This document shows positions 42,486-52,406 of a stretch of DNA of 64,000 bases, piece by piece; position 1 is the first letter of the stretch, and each line of letters begins with the position of its first letter. The notes under the pieces were generated by a model. That model was not told where the DNA came from. It did no database searches and was given only the letters and a program-made list of their open reading frames with translations. The stretch is from Lepidostoma basale. Its lineage: Eukaryota; Arthropoda; Insecta; Trichoptera; Lepidostomatidae. The position numbers and the translations under genes were made by a program. Where the stretch lies: positions 186,001 to 250,000 of the forward strand of contig JAHDVF020000246.1 of the NCBI GenBank assembly GCA_022606425.2. The letters run 5' to 3'.

Positions 42486-43014
42486 AAAAAAATACACCAT
42501 TGTTCAATATAACAGTTGAAATGCATAATCTTTTTTTTATATATTCCGCTTCGGGCGATGAGGCAGTTACAAATTAATATCATACTGTTTTATTATACAT
42601 GCAGATTAATATAAGTTTGGCCTGAATTGTAGCCAGATGTGCTACGCGAAGAACCCAGCTGTTTGGATATACCTACTACGCTGCTACAATATAGTAGTCG
42701 CTATGTAAATTTTCTAGTTCCTTATACACTTTTTTAGCCTATCTTCTTGGAATAATATTAAGGTATATAGAAAATGAATTAAACTTTATAATTTCATTTT
42801 ATTACTATAAAAAATATCACATAAAACTTGTCTAAAAAGATTACTTTAACTTTGTAAGTTTACAAATACCCAAAGAATTATTGTTCCTATTTTGAGATAA
42901 ATTATTTTTTATAATAAACGCAAACGCTTTGTTGAAAGTTAAGGCGTTAATGCTGTATAATTCCATTGTAATAACTTTGAAATTGAATTAACAATGCTAT
43001 TTTTTTTCCATTCG
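42486..43014. other. AT-rich stretch without a gene
   Basis: 42740-43000 carries a family d-like edge (GTTAAGGCGTTAATGC ... AATTCCATTGTAAT). Confidence 0.4.
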
Positions 43015-43102
43015 AAACATTATGAAACTTCAACATTTAAACTGTTAAAATTTAAAACGCTGTTATAATATCACGTTTCTTTTTATTCACTGTGAGTGTC
43101 GA

Positions 43103-43138
43103 GACAGCTGTTTCGCCAACCGATGTAGGCATCATCAG
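43103..43138 (-). ncRNA. hammerhead ribozyme motif, family a
   Basis: Minus: CTGATGA, helix II GCCTAC/GTTGGC (one mismatch), GAAA, CAGCTG, GTC. Complete core. Confidence 0.75.
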
Positions 43139-43187
43139 GTGTTACAATAAACTAATTAGTGTTACAATAAAAGGTTTATTGTAACAC

Positions 43188-43223
43188 CTGATGATGCTAA
43201 CATCGGTTGGCGAAACAGCTGTC
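43188..43223 (+). ncRNA. hammerhead ribozyme motif, family a
   Basis: Plus: CTGATGA, helix II GCTAAC/GTTGGC (a C replaced by T forms a G-U pair), GAAA, CAGCTG, GTC. Complete core. Confidence 0.75.
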
Positions 43224-43300
43224 GCGATACTCACAGTGAATAATAAGAAAATGCGATATTATAACAGTGTTTTAAATTTTAACAGTAAAAATGTTACACT

Positions 43301-43332
43301 CTTCATGTTTTGGAGGTGACCTCTATCCTCAG
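43301..43332 (-). ncRNA. hammerhead-like motif, family d
   Basis: Minus: CTGAGGA, helix II GAGGT/ACCTC, then AAAAC instead of GAAAC, CATG, and AA in place of the cleavage triplet. CUGANGA is intact, but the G12 position is lost, so inactive. Confidence 0.5.
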
Positions 43333-43439
43333 GCTTAAAAACATAAATAAACTCCAACCAAAGCAATTCTTATAATTTAAAGATGGTCCATTGTTTTGGC
43401 GGAAAATTTCCTAAATTCCAACATTGTAAACTGTTTAAT

Positions 43440-43615
43440 TGAAACACTGTTGTAATATCACAATTGATTTAATTTCTATGAAATTGTCCACGTTGATTGT
43501 AACACACGATGATGCAAACATTGATTAGCGAACAGCTGTCAATTAGATAGAAATTATATCAATTGTGATAATATTACAGTGTTTCATTTAAACAGTTAAT
43601 TTAAAGATGCACATA
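43440..43615. mobile_element. worn family a foldback element
   Basis: Arms AACTGTTTAATTGAAACACTG and CAGTGTTTCATTTAAACAGTT are inverted. The central block (43505-43540) keeps GATGATGCAAACATTG ... CGAACAGCTGTC with a broken core. Confidence 0.6.
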
Positions 43616-43655
43616 ATAAATATTATGACTAATCTTTAAAAGTACAAATTACATT

Positions 43656-44088
43656 AGACTGGCAAAAGCAGAATGAAAGTTGAATAAATGCAGTATAAAT
43701 GAGATCTTTAAGACGTATGTGTGGTAAATCTGTATATTATAGTGTCAAATGCAAATATAAGAAGTGAATGCGGTGCGGATGAAAGTGTTATGAACAAAAT
43801 GATGAGAGAGTCGGTAAGAATGAGTGAAGATATAATGGTGAAAAAGTTATATGTAAATGACGTGAACAGAGCTAGAAATAGAGGCTGAGGAAAACGTGGT
43901 ACTATCAAATCAATTAAATATTGAATGTCGGTCACTCCTTACGGAGTCGGAGAAATAGACGTGCGTGCATGACAAGATGTATGAATGTAGAGGATGTGAG
44001 AGAAGTATGTCAGGACAGAACAGTGTGGCGTTCCATTCTTTCTGCCTACCCCTCCGGGAAGTCGGCATTATGGTTAGTAAGTTAGTTT
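43656..44088 (+). mobile_element. RTE-like LINE family A1, 3' half
   Basis: Blocks NAVxMRSLRRMCGKSVY, RSECGADESVMNKMMRES, a deletion of the WFGHMERM block, MVKKLYVNDVNRARNR, a deletion in GRPRKTW, and RRACMTRCMNVEDVREVCQ. Ends in GGTTAGTAAGTTAG. Confidence 0.8.
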
Positions 44089-44144
44089 TAAATGATGATG
44101 TTTTAAAATGGCCGGTTTCGAATGGGCAGTTCTCGAAATAGATA

Positions 44145-44268
44145 AAGGCTGTGGAAAACTTGGCACGGTCTTGTCGGTCACGCAATGAGTCTAAGAAATC
44201 GACGTGCGTGCATGACAAATCCTTAAAAGCACCAATTACATTAGTACTTTTAAGGATTTGTCATAATA
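44145..44268. repeat. LINE A sliver ending in a perfect hairpin
   Basis: 44145-44218 is a LINE A piece (WKTWHG..., SLRNRRACMTN). At 44211-44268 an 18-bp perfect inverted repeat ATGACAAATCCTTAAAAG / CTTTTAAGGATTTGTCAT encloses ACCAATTACATTAGTA-like sequence. The first bases of the stem are LINE sequence, so the second arm copies LINE bases backwards. A related single arm precedes the LINE at 43625-43655. Confidence 0.65.
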
Positions 44269-45639
44269 TTTTACTTTATGTATCTTTATATAATAAGCCT
44301 TCAATTAGAGTGGTAGATTTTAAGGATACCTTCCAGTAGGGGAGCGAAAAACAAGAAGAATAAGACAATTCAGTCAAGTAATAAATTCATTCTTACAAGT
44401 CTGATTTTTTTTGTAATGAAACTTGGTGTACTAATTATCATTTTAATAACTTTGTAATAAAGCAAGATTATGAGGAAGAAAAAAGGTTTTAACACATAAA
44501 GTCACCCACATAATGGAGCTTTTAAAGAAGACCGCTTTTAAAGCTTTAAGCACACACAACGGACACGGGTGATATAAGGCTGTCCGTGATTAGGTCAAGG
44601 TCTCATAAAAACGAAGCTTCCGACTATTCTTGTACAGTGCAAACCGCTAAGCGCGCGCTAGCTCTCCGGACAAAAGAAGACAAAAGGATTTCTGATGCTT
44701 TGCATATAAACATTTCTTTCCTCATAGAATTTTCATTGGATTGAAAAAGTAGCATTAATACTAACAGGCTGGAGTTGACCTCACTCAGTACCTTTGCCAC
44801 GTATGTTGTTAGGGGTTTTAGTAGTTCGGCCAACCCAGAATAATCGTATTAGTCAAATATTTGGTGAAAGGGTCGGCGTTAAGGTTTGACATAGCAAAAA
44901 ATAAGGGAATTTGCGAGTCAGGGGATTAGGGAGGAACGTGAACAGATTATAAGGTGTTGGTGCTTTTAGTTTGCCCGTGAGATAGCGCAAGTCTAGTAGC
45001 GCATATTTCTCGAATATTTTCGGTTCAAATTTCATCACACCATGGCCGTGAAATATCTGGGTGAAGCAAATAAAATTAAAGGAATTTGGAAAATATTTTA
45101 TAATATGTTATTGAAAAATGATTTGATATTTTTAACATTATTTAAAAAAAATTGAAAATTTTGATATCGTAATTTAATTATATGACATAAATTCCAATGT
45201 GGACAAAATAGAGAAGAAAGAACCAGGTCGAGTTCAGGTTTTTCAGGTTTTAAAATTGGTTTTTAACCATAATCTTGTTAAGGTATTCGAATTTTACTTT
45301 TGTTTAATGTTGTATACAAAACATTATTTATAATTAAATTTTGAATATGCATTAGCACTGCACTTAGTATTACAACACTATATTTAATTTATCACAAACA
45401 AGTTTCGGTTATTACAAAACCTTATTTAATGTACAAAATTTTAACGTTGAAAATAAGAATCCATAATTCAAAGTGAAGGCAAATATAGAATTAATAATTA
45501 AAATTATGTATTTTTTATATTTTTAATCATGCATACATAAAATATAACGCAACTGATTGAAATCTGATATTTTCATTTGTAAATAATGAAAATAAAATAA
45601 AAATAAATATGTATATTATTAAATAAATATTAAGTTAAA
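44269..45639. other. stretch without a gene
   Basis: No repeat or gene recognised. The minus-strand frames at 44624-44833 and 44853-45038 are short and unrecognised. The segment 44560-45060 is less AT-rich and could be single-copy. Confidence 0.4.
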
Positions 45640-45771
45640 TTCAACTTGGGTTTATCGCTTCGACCGGTTTCAACAACTCGATCCCATATTCTAGTCAAAA
45701 GGTGGCAGCGAGCTGCCGAAATCGGTCGAAGCATAAACCTTAGTGGATTTTAATTAAATATATATTTGTTC
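45640..45771. mobile_element. family g foldback element
   Basis: Opposed CGACCGGTTTC and GAAATCGGTCG blocks; the plus arm has GGCAGCGAGCTGCC as a perfect 5-bp helix II before GAAA. No CUGANGA box. It abuts the 5' end of LINE A2 at 45772. Confidence 0.5.
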
Positions 45772-47160
45772 GTTCACTCGTTGCGGATAGTGCGGACGAA
45801 TCACAAGTCTTGGTGTCGAAAATGTATGAGGTATGCAAGTCAAATGATTTAATGATAAATGTCGGAAAGTTAAAGGTGATGATTTTTGAAAGGGAAGAGC
45901 AAATGACAGTTTGTAACATACTCGTAAGTATAAACGAAGAGAACTTAGAACGGGTGAGTGAATTTGTGTATTTAGGTAGCATGTTCACAGCATATGGCCG
46001 AACGGATAGTGACGTCGAAAGAAGGGTTGGTGCGGGTAACAAAGTGAATGGAGCTTTAAAAATAGTTATTAGAAACAATAATTTATCAATGAAAGCGAAA
46101 ACCGCCATTCACAATGGAGTCCTGGTCCCAACCCTAATGTATGGAAGCGAAGCATGGAACTGGCAGAATAAGGATGAGAGCAGAATAAATGCGGTAGGAA
46201 TAAGGTCCCTAAGACGTATGTGTGGTAGTACGATATACGACAGAATCTCAAATGCTGATATAAGAAAGGAATGTAGAGCGGAAGAGGGTATTATGAACAA
46301 AATTATGAAAGGATCTCTTCGTTGGTTCGGACATATGGAGCGCATGGATGGAGAAAAAAGAAAGGTTAAGAAAGTATACGTTAATGATGTAAATGGAGTA
46401 CGGAGTCGAGGCAGAATGAGAAAAACATGGCATGACCAAATTGTCTTTGTGTCTTAATGTCTCGATTTTTTAATTGTTCAAGTCGGTGTAAGCTATGTTG
46501 GAAAGAGTGTCTTTGTGTGCGATTTTATCTTAGTGTTTGTAAGTGTGCCTGGCTTGTGATTCCATGGGCTAGCTACCTAGCATCCCGACATTCGTCTGAC
46601 AGCTGAGGGAACCATGGAAAACCTCAGCTGGGATGCGGTGTACCTGTGGGAAAAAATACATTTATATTGGGAAGCGATCTTTATTTAGAAGACATAACTC
46701 AGCAAGGATGCGGTGTGCCTTTGGAAAAATATTCATTGATCAGAATGTGGAAGGCAATAATATTTGTTTGCTGCCCGCAACCGATCGACCACAGTGGTTG
46801 CGAAGTCAACGAAGATCTCCAATGTCTCTCTGTTGCGCAGGATGGCTGGGAGGTCGGTGAGGTCGATGTTCCTCCGTTGACACTCCTTCTTTAGTCTCCA
46901 TCTCTCTCACGGGGCAGTGGATGATGACATAGTCTACCATCTGCTCTGCTGTTATATCGCAGGGGCAGAACGGCGCATCCTTGGATCTTGAAGGTTGGTC
47001 ATGTTAGAAATCGGAAGAATCGACGTGCGTGTATGACTCGTTGTATGAATGTGGAGGAATCTAGAGAGATATTCCAGGATAGAGTAGTGTGGCGGTCTAT
47101 TCTCTCTACCTACTGCTGCGGGGAAACAGCGTGATGGTTCGTTTGTTTGTTTGTTTGTTT
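45772..47160 (+). mobile_element. RTE-like LINE family A2, longest copy, interrupted
   Basis: Starts just after the YADD position (LVADSADESQVLVSKMYEVC), then LMINVGKLKVMIFEREEQM, EFVYLGSMFTA, MYGSEAWNWQNKDESRIN, SLRWFGHMERMDGE, and a degraded RGRMRKTWHDQI at 46430. This frame (45810-46457) is open for 215 codons. At 46443 it breaks into foreign DNA, and the LINE resumes at 46984 with GHVRNRKNRRACMTRCMN, ending in the GETA-like region and a (TTTG)n tail at 47140-47163. Confidence 0.85.
46443..46983 (-). mobile_element. insertion holding another LINE's C-terminus
   Basis: Minus-strand translation near 46985-46740, with one frameshift, gives CPCDITAEQMVDYVIIHCPV and then DLTDLPAILRNRETLEIFVD and FATTVVD. 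A C.C..E...H....CP motif followed by a leucine-rich end is typical of Jockey/I/R1-group LINE proteins. The rest contains a CATCCC...CAGCTGAGG hairpin (46579-46636) and two near-identical GGATGCGGTGTRCCT stretches 76 bp apart. Eleven or so bases of the host LINE are missing at the junction. Confidence 0.55.
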
Positions 47161-47816
47161 GTTGGTAATATATTATTTCATTATAATTATTGATGAACAT
47201 GATATACATCTACCATTAAATTTCAAATAAAAAACATTCAGTTTTCATTTCTATTACTCGTAATTACTCAATGAAGATTTTAACATCATTGTTTAAGAAA
47301 CAATAAATATGGTGATTGTTGATTGATTTCTTTTCATAGCAAAAAGCATTTCAGTAAAACGGCGACCTGAATAAGAACAATGGGGCCTACAACAAAACAT
47401 TGGAAAAATGTACATAAAAATATGTAATCATCAGATACATGTTGTATCAATTGAAAGCGGTTGAATGTGTTTTGGCATCATTACTCAATGGTGAATGGAC
47501 TTCAGTAATTGCGCTCAGCATTCATGGTGTCAATCAGTGCCGAAGGGTTGTACAATTTATTGATTCCACCACAATAACTGTTGTCTCCGCGGAGTAAATC
47601 TGTCACAGGCAGATGCCAGCGCGGGGGTGGCTTCAATATTCAGCATTATCACCGTGTGCTAGCATTTATTATAACGAAGGTAATTTAACATCAAAAGCGA
47701 ATAATACACCAACCACCATTTTAATTTTTTTTTAAAATTAGAATTTCATAAAATCATTTTTTAGCGTTGATTTTGGAACGCTGTTGTATGTCACAATTGA
47801 TTTATAATATTTCGAC
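47161..47816. other. stretch without a gene
   Basis: A family c arm lies at 47225-47312 (CAGTTTTCATTTCTATTAC ... ATCATTGTTTAAGAAAC). The rest is unrecognised. Confidence 0.45.
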
Positions 47817-48064
47817 GACCTTCGTGGCCGAGTGTTAAGTGCATTGATTGCCACCCCGAAGGTTCCGGGTTCGATTCCCGGCGAGAGAAGTGTGATTGTC
47901 ACACTGTCTTTGGTCTGGTGTAGAATTCACGTGACAATAAAATGGTAATAGATTAGCTATCACATGTCACGAGAATCACTATAATAGCTACAATACCCTT
48001 TACATCGATTTGGCTCAAGCTGTCATGATGTAAAGAGCGATTCAACAAAATAATAATAATAATA
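47817..48064 (+). mobile_element. S1 SINE, full-length type
   Basis: A box TGGCCGAGTG, B box GGTTCGATTCC near 47868-47878, body, and TGTAAAGAGCGATTCAACAA followed by (AAT)n. Closely similar to 743-1010. Confidence 0.9.
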
Positions 48065-48082
48065 TTTCTATGAAATTGTGGT

Positions 48083-48109
48083 GACACCTGTTTCACCAAT
48101 CATCATCAG
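48083..48109 (-). ncRNA. hammerhead-like motif, family a with collapsed helix II
   Basis: Minus: CTGATGA, then only ATTGGT in place of helix II, GAAA, CAGGTG, TC. The core boxes remain, but helix II is deleted to a few bases. Confidence 0.5.
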
Positions 48110-48167
48110 ATGTAACAATAAGCTGGTTTGCTGTAACAATAAATGATGAAACAAGAAATGAGCAAGA

Positions 48168-48390
48168 AACTGGCAAAAGAAGGATGAAAGTAGAATAAAT
48201 GTAGTAGAAATGAGATCTCTAAGACGTATATGTGGTAAATCTGTATATGATAGAGTGTCAAATGTAAATATGAGAAGTGAATGCGGTGCGTGAGAATGAA
48301 AGTGTAATGAACAAAATAATGAAAGGGTAGTTAAGGTGGCTTGGCAACATAGAAAGAATAAGTGAAGAGAGAATTGTGAAGAAGGTATAT
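48168..48390 (+). mobile_element. RTE-like LINE family A1, middle fragment
   Basis: NWQKKDESRINVVEMRSLRR, SVYDRVSNVNMRSECGA, a frameshift, and IERISEERIVKKVY blocks; ends before GRPRKTW. Confidence 0.8.
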
Positions 48391-48491
48391 TCATTACACA
48401 GTGAACCAAGTTTATATGGGGTAAAAAATCTGTTCTTTCATGAATATTTAAAGGGTTGCGGCTTGTTAATATTTAATTACTAACTGATCAT

Positions 48492-48702
48492 AACCCGGAG
48501 GGGTAGCCCGAGAAGATATACCGCTTCACTGTTCTGTCTTGACACCTCTCGAGCTTCATCTATATTCATACATTGTAACATGCACACTTTTCGACTTTTT
48601 CAACTCCGGTGTGGCCGTTTTAAAGTAATTTGGTCATGCCATGTTACCCTCGGTCGTCCTCCGCTTTATTTTTCCGCTCACACTGCCTGTTTACAACTTA
48701 AC
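48492..48702 (-). mobile_element. worn RTE-like LINE family A
   Basis: Minus strand keeps GRPRVTWHDQI-like, CMNIDEAREVSRQ-like blocks and a diverged 3' end CCTCCGGGTT; no tail. Confidence 0.6.
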
Positions 48703-49036
48703 ATTTAATAAGAAATATTTATTTCGATATTTAATTATAATATAACGTAAATAAAAATAATACGTATTTATATAGACTTAAATAGAGAAAACAAATAAGC
48801 ATAAAAAGTTTGTAAAAGAAAATAATAAAATAATTTTATTTTAAAACTCTTAAGGTTAATAAAAGTTCGAAATAAAAAACAAACGGATCAAATGAAAGCC
48901 TTCGTTGTTAATTAAAGAAAAAGATCAAATCTAAACTTGGATTCATCTTAAATCCCTGGATCATGATATCTTCAACCGGACACCAGCTTAAAAAGTTTAA
49001 GCGGGATTAATTACTTCATAAGATCTAATTACTTAA
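48703..49036. other. AT-rich stretch without a gene
   Basis: Nothing recognised; ends in the TTAA flank of the next element (49033-49036). Confidence 0.4.
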
Positions 49037-49600
49037 GGGGTTACACCACCCTCACGCACGAAAAAATAGGCATAAAAATAACATTTTTTTGACTAGGCCA
49101 TTAATAATATGAATTATTTTTTATTTTAGGTACACATATAATTCCAATATTGAAAAAAAAACCAATTAAAATGGCGGAAATATGAGTCGCTCAGTGGGAC
49201 CCTCTTTTTAAAATCCTTGCTGACGGTGTACATGATTTCTCCATCGAGCATTGTCTGAAAGAAAATGTATTGCTTATTCAGAAGGGTAATAGCTAAGACG
49301 TGCCAAAAATTAGGGAATATTTTTTTTATGGATAAATGACAGCTGTTGAGTTTAAAAAATGTATTACTTTTGAATAAGGAACCTAATCAAAAAATCCTAT
49401 GTCACGCTTTAGGTAATATTATATAAAACAATTTATACAAATTTCAGCCAAATTAGTTCAGTAAATTTGAGATATTAAAAGATTTAAAAATTGCATCAGA
49501 TAAAATATTATTGTTAAATACACATACTATCAGCAATATATGATGCAATTTCTACAATTTTTACGCCACCATAATGCATTTTTGGAGCCATCTACCAAAT

Positions 49601-50243
49601 AACAGCCTTTAAACTTTTGGTTTTTATTTGGTTTAACGTTGTTATTTTGAGTGTATCTTTCTAAAACAGCCTTTAAACTTTTGGTTGTTATTTGGTTTAA
49701 CGTTGTTATTTTGAGTGTATCTTTCTAAAACAGCCTTTAAACTTTTGGTTGTTATTTGGTTTAACGTTGTTATTTTGAGTGTATCTTTCTAAAACAGCCT
49801 TTAAACTTTTGGTTGTTATTTGGTTTAACGTTGTTATTTTGAGTGTATCTTTCTAAAACAGCCTTTAAACTTTTGGTTGTTATTTGGTTTAACGTTGTTA
49901 TTTTGAGTGTATCTTTCTAAAACAGCCTTTAAACTTTTGGTTGTTATTTGGTTTAACGTTGTTATTTTGAGTGTATCTTTCTAAAACGGCCTTTAAACTT
50001 TTGGTTGTTATTTGGTATAACGTTGTTATTTTGAATGTATCTTTCTAAAACCGCCTTTAAACTTTTGGTTGTTATTTGGTATAACGTTGTTATTTTGAGT
50101 GTATCTTTCTAAAACGGCCTTTAAACTTTTGGTTGTTATTTGGTATAACGTTGTTATTTTGAGTGTATCTTTCTAAAACGGCCTTTAAACTTTTGGTTGT
50201 TATTTGGTTTAACGTTGTTATTTTGAGTGTATCTTTCTAAACA
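49601..50243. repeat. 64-bp minisatellite, ten units
   Basis: Ten consecutive units of exactly 64 bp (the CAGCC/CGGCC start recurs at 49603, 49667, 49731 and so on to 50179). Units 1-6 have GGTTTAACG and mostly AACAGCC; later units switch to GGTATAACG and CGGCC, so variants are ordered along the array. Since 64 is not a multiple of three, the array cannot stay open in one frame. Confidence 0.95.
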
Positions 50244-50363
50244 GCGTTCGGTCAATCTATCATATATTGGTTTAATTGCATCTTGGACAATTTCAGGAAT
50301 TAGATTTTCACGTAACGGTCCGAACGCTACCTGAGTTTCCGGTCGGCTTCCTGACGCGCTCAT
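50154..50363 (-). pseudogene. transposase-like coding remnant
   Basis: The minus-strand frame from 50363 starts MSASGSRPETQVAFGPLREN and continues IPEIVQDAIKPIYDRLTERC, then LERYTQNNN. The pattern AIKPIYDRL ... CL..TQNNN recalls a transposase family common in insects (AIKPIY..L ... RCL.G.TQN.NES). The frame then enters the minisatellite, whose units start in the TQNNN codons. No catalytic domain remains. Confidence 0.5.
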
Positions 50364-50737
50364 TTTTAATTGCTAAAACTTCGGTAATTATTTGAATTTT
50401 GCAATGTTTCAACGCTTTACATATTTTTAAAAGTATAGGAAAAATATTTAGCTAAAAAAAAATATTTTTTTTTTGAAAGTTTCATGGTAGTGTAACCCCT
50501 TAATCAAGTAAACACTCCGATAAAAATAAATATTTCTACAAAGGTTATTTCGATTTTTTTTATGCACAGAAACGTTATTTCACATTACTTGTTTTTTCTA
50601 TATAATATATTAACTATTTCCCCTTTTCTGTTTGTAACATATGTGCAAACCATCATATTTATCCTTTCTAAATTTTATATTGAATGCATTCATCTGCATT
50701 GCATATCTTCTTTATTTATTCGTTCGGTATTTAAACA

Positions 50738-50845
50738 GTAAGAAACACCACTATAAGAGCCAGAACAGGAGTGTTGGACATCATCGGAAAAGTAGCAGCG
50801 CTAAAATGGCGCTGGACAAGCCATTTCGCTCACAGATCTGGTGTT
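50738..50845 (+). mobile_element. RTE-like LINE family C, sliver
   Basis: In the right frame the translation reads RTGVLDIIGKVAALKWRWTS, then HFAHRSG. It is the same block as TDIIHRVATLKWQWTGHVAR in the copy at 6642-6998. Confidence 0.6.
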
Positions 50846-50849
50846 TTTT

Positions 50850-51082
50850 TTATTACTATTGTTTTGTTGAATCACTATTTACATCATTAGAGCGCAAACC
50901 GAATCTCGAAATATTGATTCTCGCGACAAGTGATAGGTAGGTAATCTATCATCATTTTTTTTTGTCATCTGTATTCTTCACCAGACCAAAGACAGTGTGA
51001 CAATCACACTGCCATCGCTGAGAATCGAACCCGCAACCTTTGGTGTGGCAGTTAAAGCACTTAACACTGGGCTACGAAGGTC
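50850..51082 (-). mobile_element. S1 SINE, full-length type
   Basis: Minus strand with altered A box (TAGCCCAGTG) and B box (GGTTCGATTCTC). The body reaches the GTTTTGTTGAATCAC segment (complement of the 3' end) and a degenerate AAT tail at about 50850-50861. Confidence 0.85.
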
Positions 51083-51121
51083 TAATCTTCTGATATATTA
51101 ATGAAACGTTTTCTTTTCTAG

Positions 51122-51240
51122 CGTCCAAGAACTGCGACCCGAAATCCAGGACGTCCCCAACTTTGGTGGAGGGACGACATTAAAGAGACCGTCGCGTCGG
51201 TACGTCATGTGGACAGATACAGGCTGATGATGGTGATGAT
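51122..51240 (+). mobile_element. LINE C-terminal sliver (family E)
   Basis: NPGRPQLWWRDDIKETVASV, then a DRYRLMM-like end, followed by GATGATGGTGATGAT. It fits a GRP..RW.DDI... terminal block of an RTE-like LINE with a (GAT)n tail. Confidence 0.5.
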
Positions 51241-52044
51241 TCTTTCATATATATTTTTTACGTGTATTTCCACATCTTCTTTATATAGCAATCTCATTCC
51301 TATAGCATTTATGCTATGCCAATGAGGGTTCATAAAAAAAATCTGAGGAATAACTACATGAGGGAGTTATCCGTGGCTTTATTACACGCCGTTTCTTTTG
51401 GGAATGCATCTCACACCCATTTCTTTAGTTTAATAAGGGCATATTTCGAGAACTCGGTCGTGCTGGAGGATTTTAGTCATTGTGTCGCTGTTAAATATCT
51501 GCGACAGCAACAACAGATTGTTTAACCTACCGGACACCAGTGGGAACACCAATTAGTCCACGTAACGCGGTCTCATTGGAGATCGACGTCTTTCATATTA
51601 TTGAAAATACATTAAGAAAATAAATACCTACTCTTGACTTAAGAGAGTATCTTGTCTTCCTTATGTCGAATCATCTCTCATGCGTTCTTGGCATTATATT
51701 GTATATATTATATTTTACCTGTACTTAAAATATGCCTTAAACATTAATATTCTTTGTATTGTCTGTTGAGATAATAAACTGATTTGGTATTTATTATTTG
51801 GACTATAACGTATAATATTTAAATTCAGTAATAATAAAACCATTTGTTCAAACGTCATATACGAATAGGTAATCTATAATAAAATTTAAAATCCATAGTA
51901 TTGAATATGAATCTTCTTGAATACCTGCAAAACCAATATTTAAATTCAGTAAATGTTCCATAAATATTTGAAGATTATTTTTGTAAAGAATCATCTTTAC
52001 TACCCCTGATCAGTATGTATATATAGGACTCGGTTTGCAATAGT
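51241..52044. other. stretch without a gene
   Basis: The plus-strand 69-codon frame 51316-51525 is not recognised; no repeats identified. Confidence 0.4.
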
Positions 52045-52142
52045 GTCACCAGTATGTCGATGCCAGCGAGCCTGGTGAAACCGGTCGCTGTCGGAATTAA
52101 GACAAAAGTGGAAGTAGTTAAAAAACATCGTTTTATTTAATT
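52045..52142 (+). mobile_element. family b element, single arm
   Basis: ATGTCGATGCCAGCGAGCC, TGGTGAAACCGGTCGCTGTC, then AAGACAAAAGTGGAAGTAG and AAAAAACATCGTTTTATTT. GTCGATGCC replaces the CUGANGA box. Confidence 0.7.
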
Positions 52143-52406
52143 ACGATTTGATTTGATATGATTTATAGTATTCTTATCCGATAATACTTAAAATAATTAC
52201 CAAACAAAAGTTATACAGACGAAACCACAGCAATAAATCATAGGAGATAACCACACAACAAAATGACGCCATAATTTAGATCTCCCGGGATAATTAGATT
52301 TGTTTCGTACATTCCCGCGGATTGTCTGGAGTTAAACAAGAACAGGAGGATAAAGATTCAAGATTATCCCTGTAAGCTTTTCTATTTTAGTTTATATATA
52401 TGTATA

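Larger units (their letters stand above)
43015..43290. mobile_element. family a foldback element
   Basis: Two complete arms, each with the ATTATAACA region, CACTGTGAGTGTCG or complement, and a hammerhead, facing each other across a short spacer with ATTGTAACAC or its complement. Arms differ at a handful of positions. Confidence 0.8.
49037..50499 (-). mobile_element. TTAA-flanked DNA transposon, Kolobok-like non-autonomous derivative
   Basis: Termini GGGGTTACACCACC (left) and GGGGTTACACTACC (right, inverted) sit directly inside TTAA duplications (49033-49036 and 50500-50503). TTAA targets occur in piggyBac and Kolobok; the G-rich ends and the residual coding exon suggest Kolobok (inference from memory). 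It contains a short coding remnant at the right end and a 64-bp minisatellite. Length 1463 bp. Confidence 0.75.

Noticed and set aside
49601..50243. Regularly spaced repeats suggestive of a CRISPR array
   Set aside because: Units are contiguous 64-bp tandem copies without unique spacers, inside a eukaryotic transposon.
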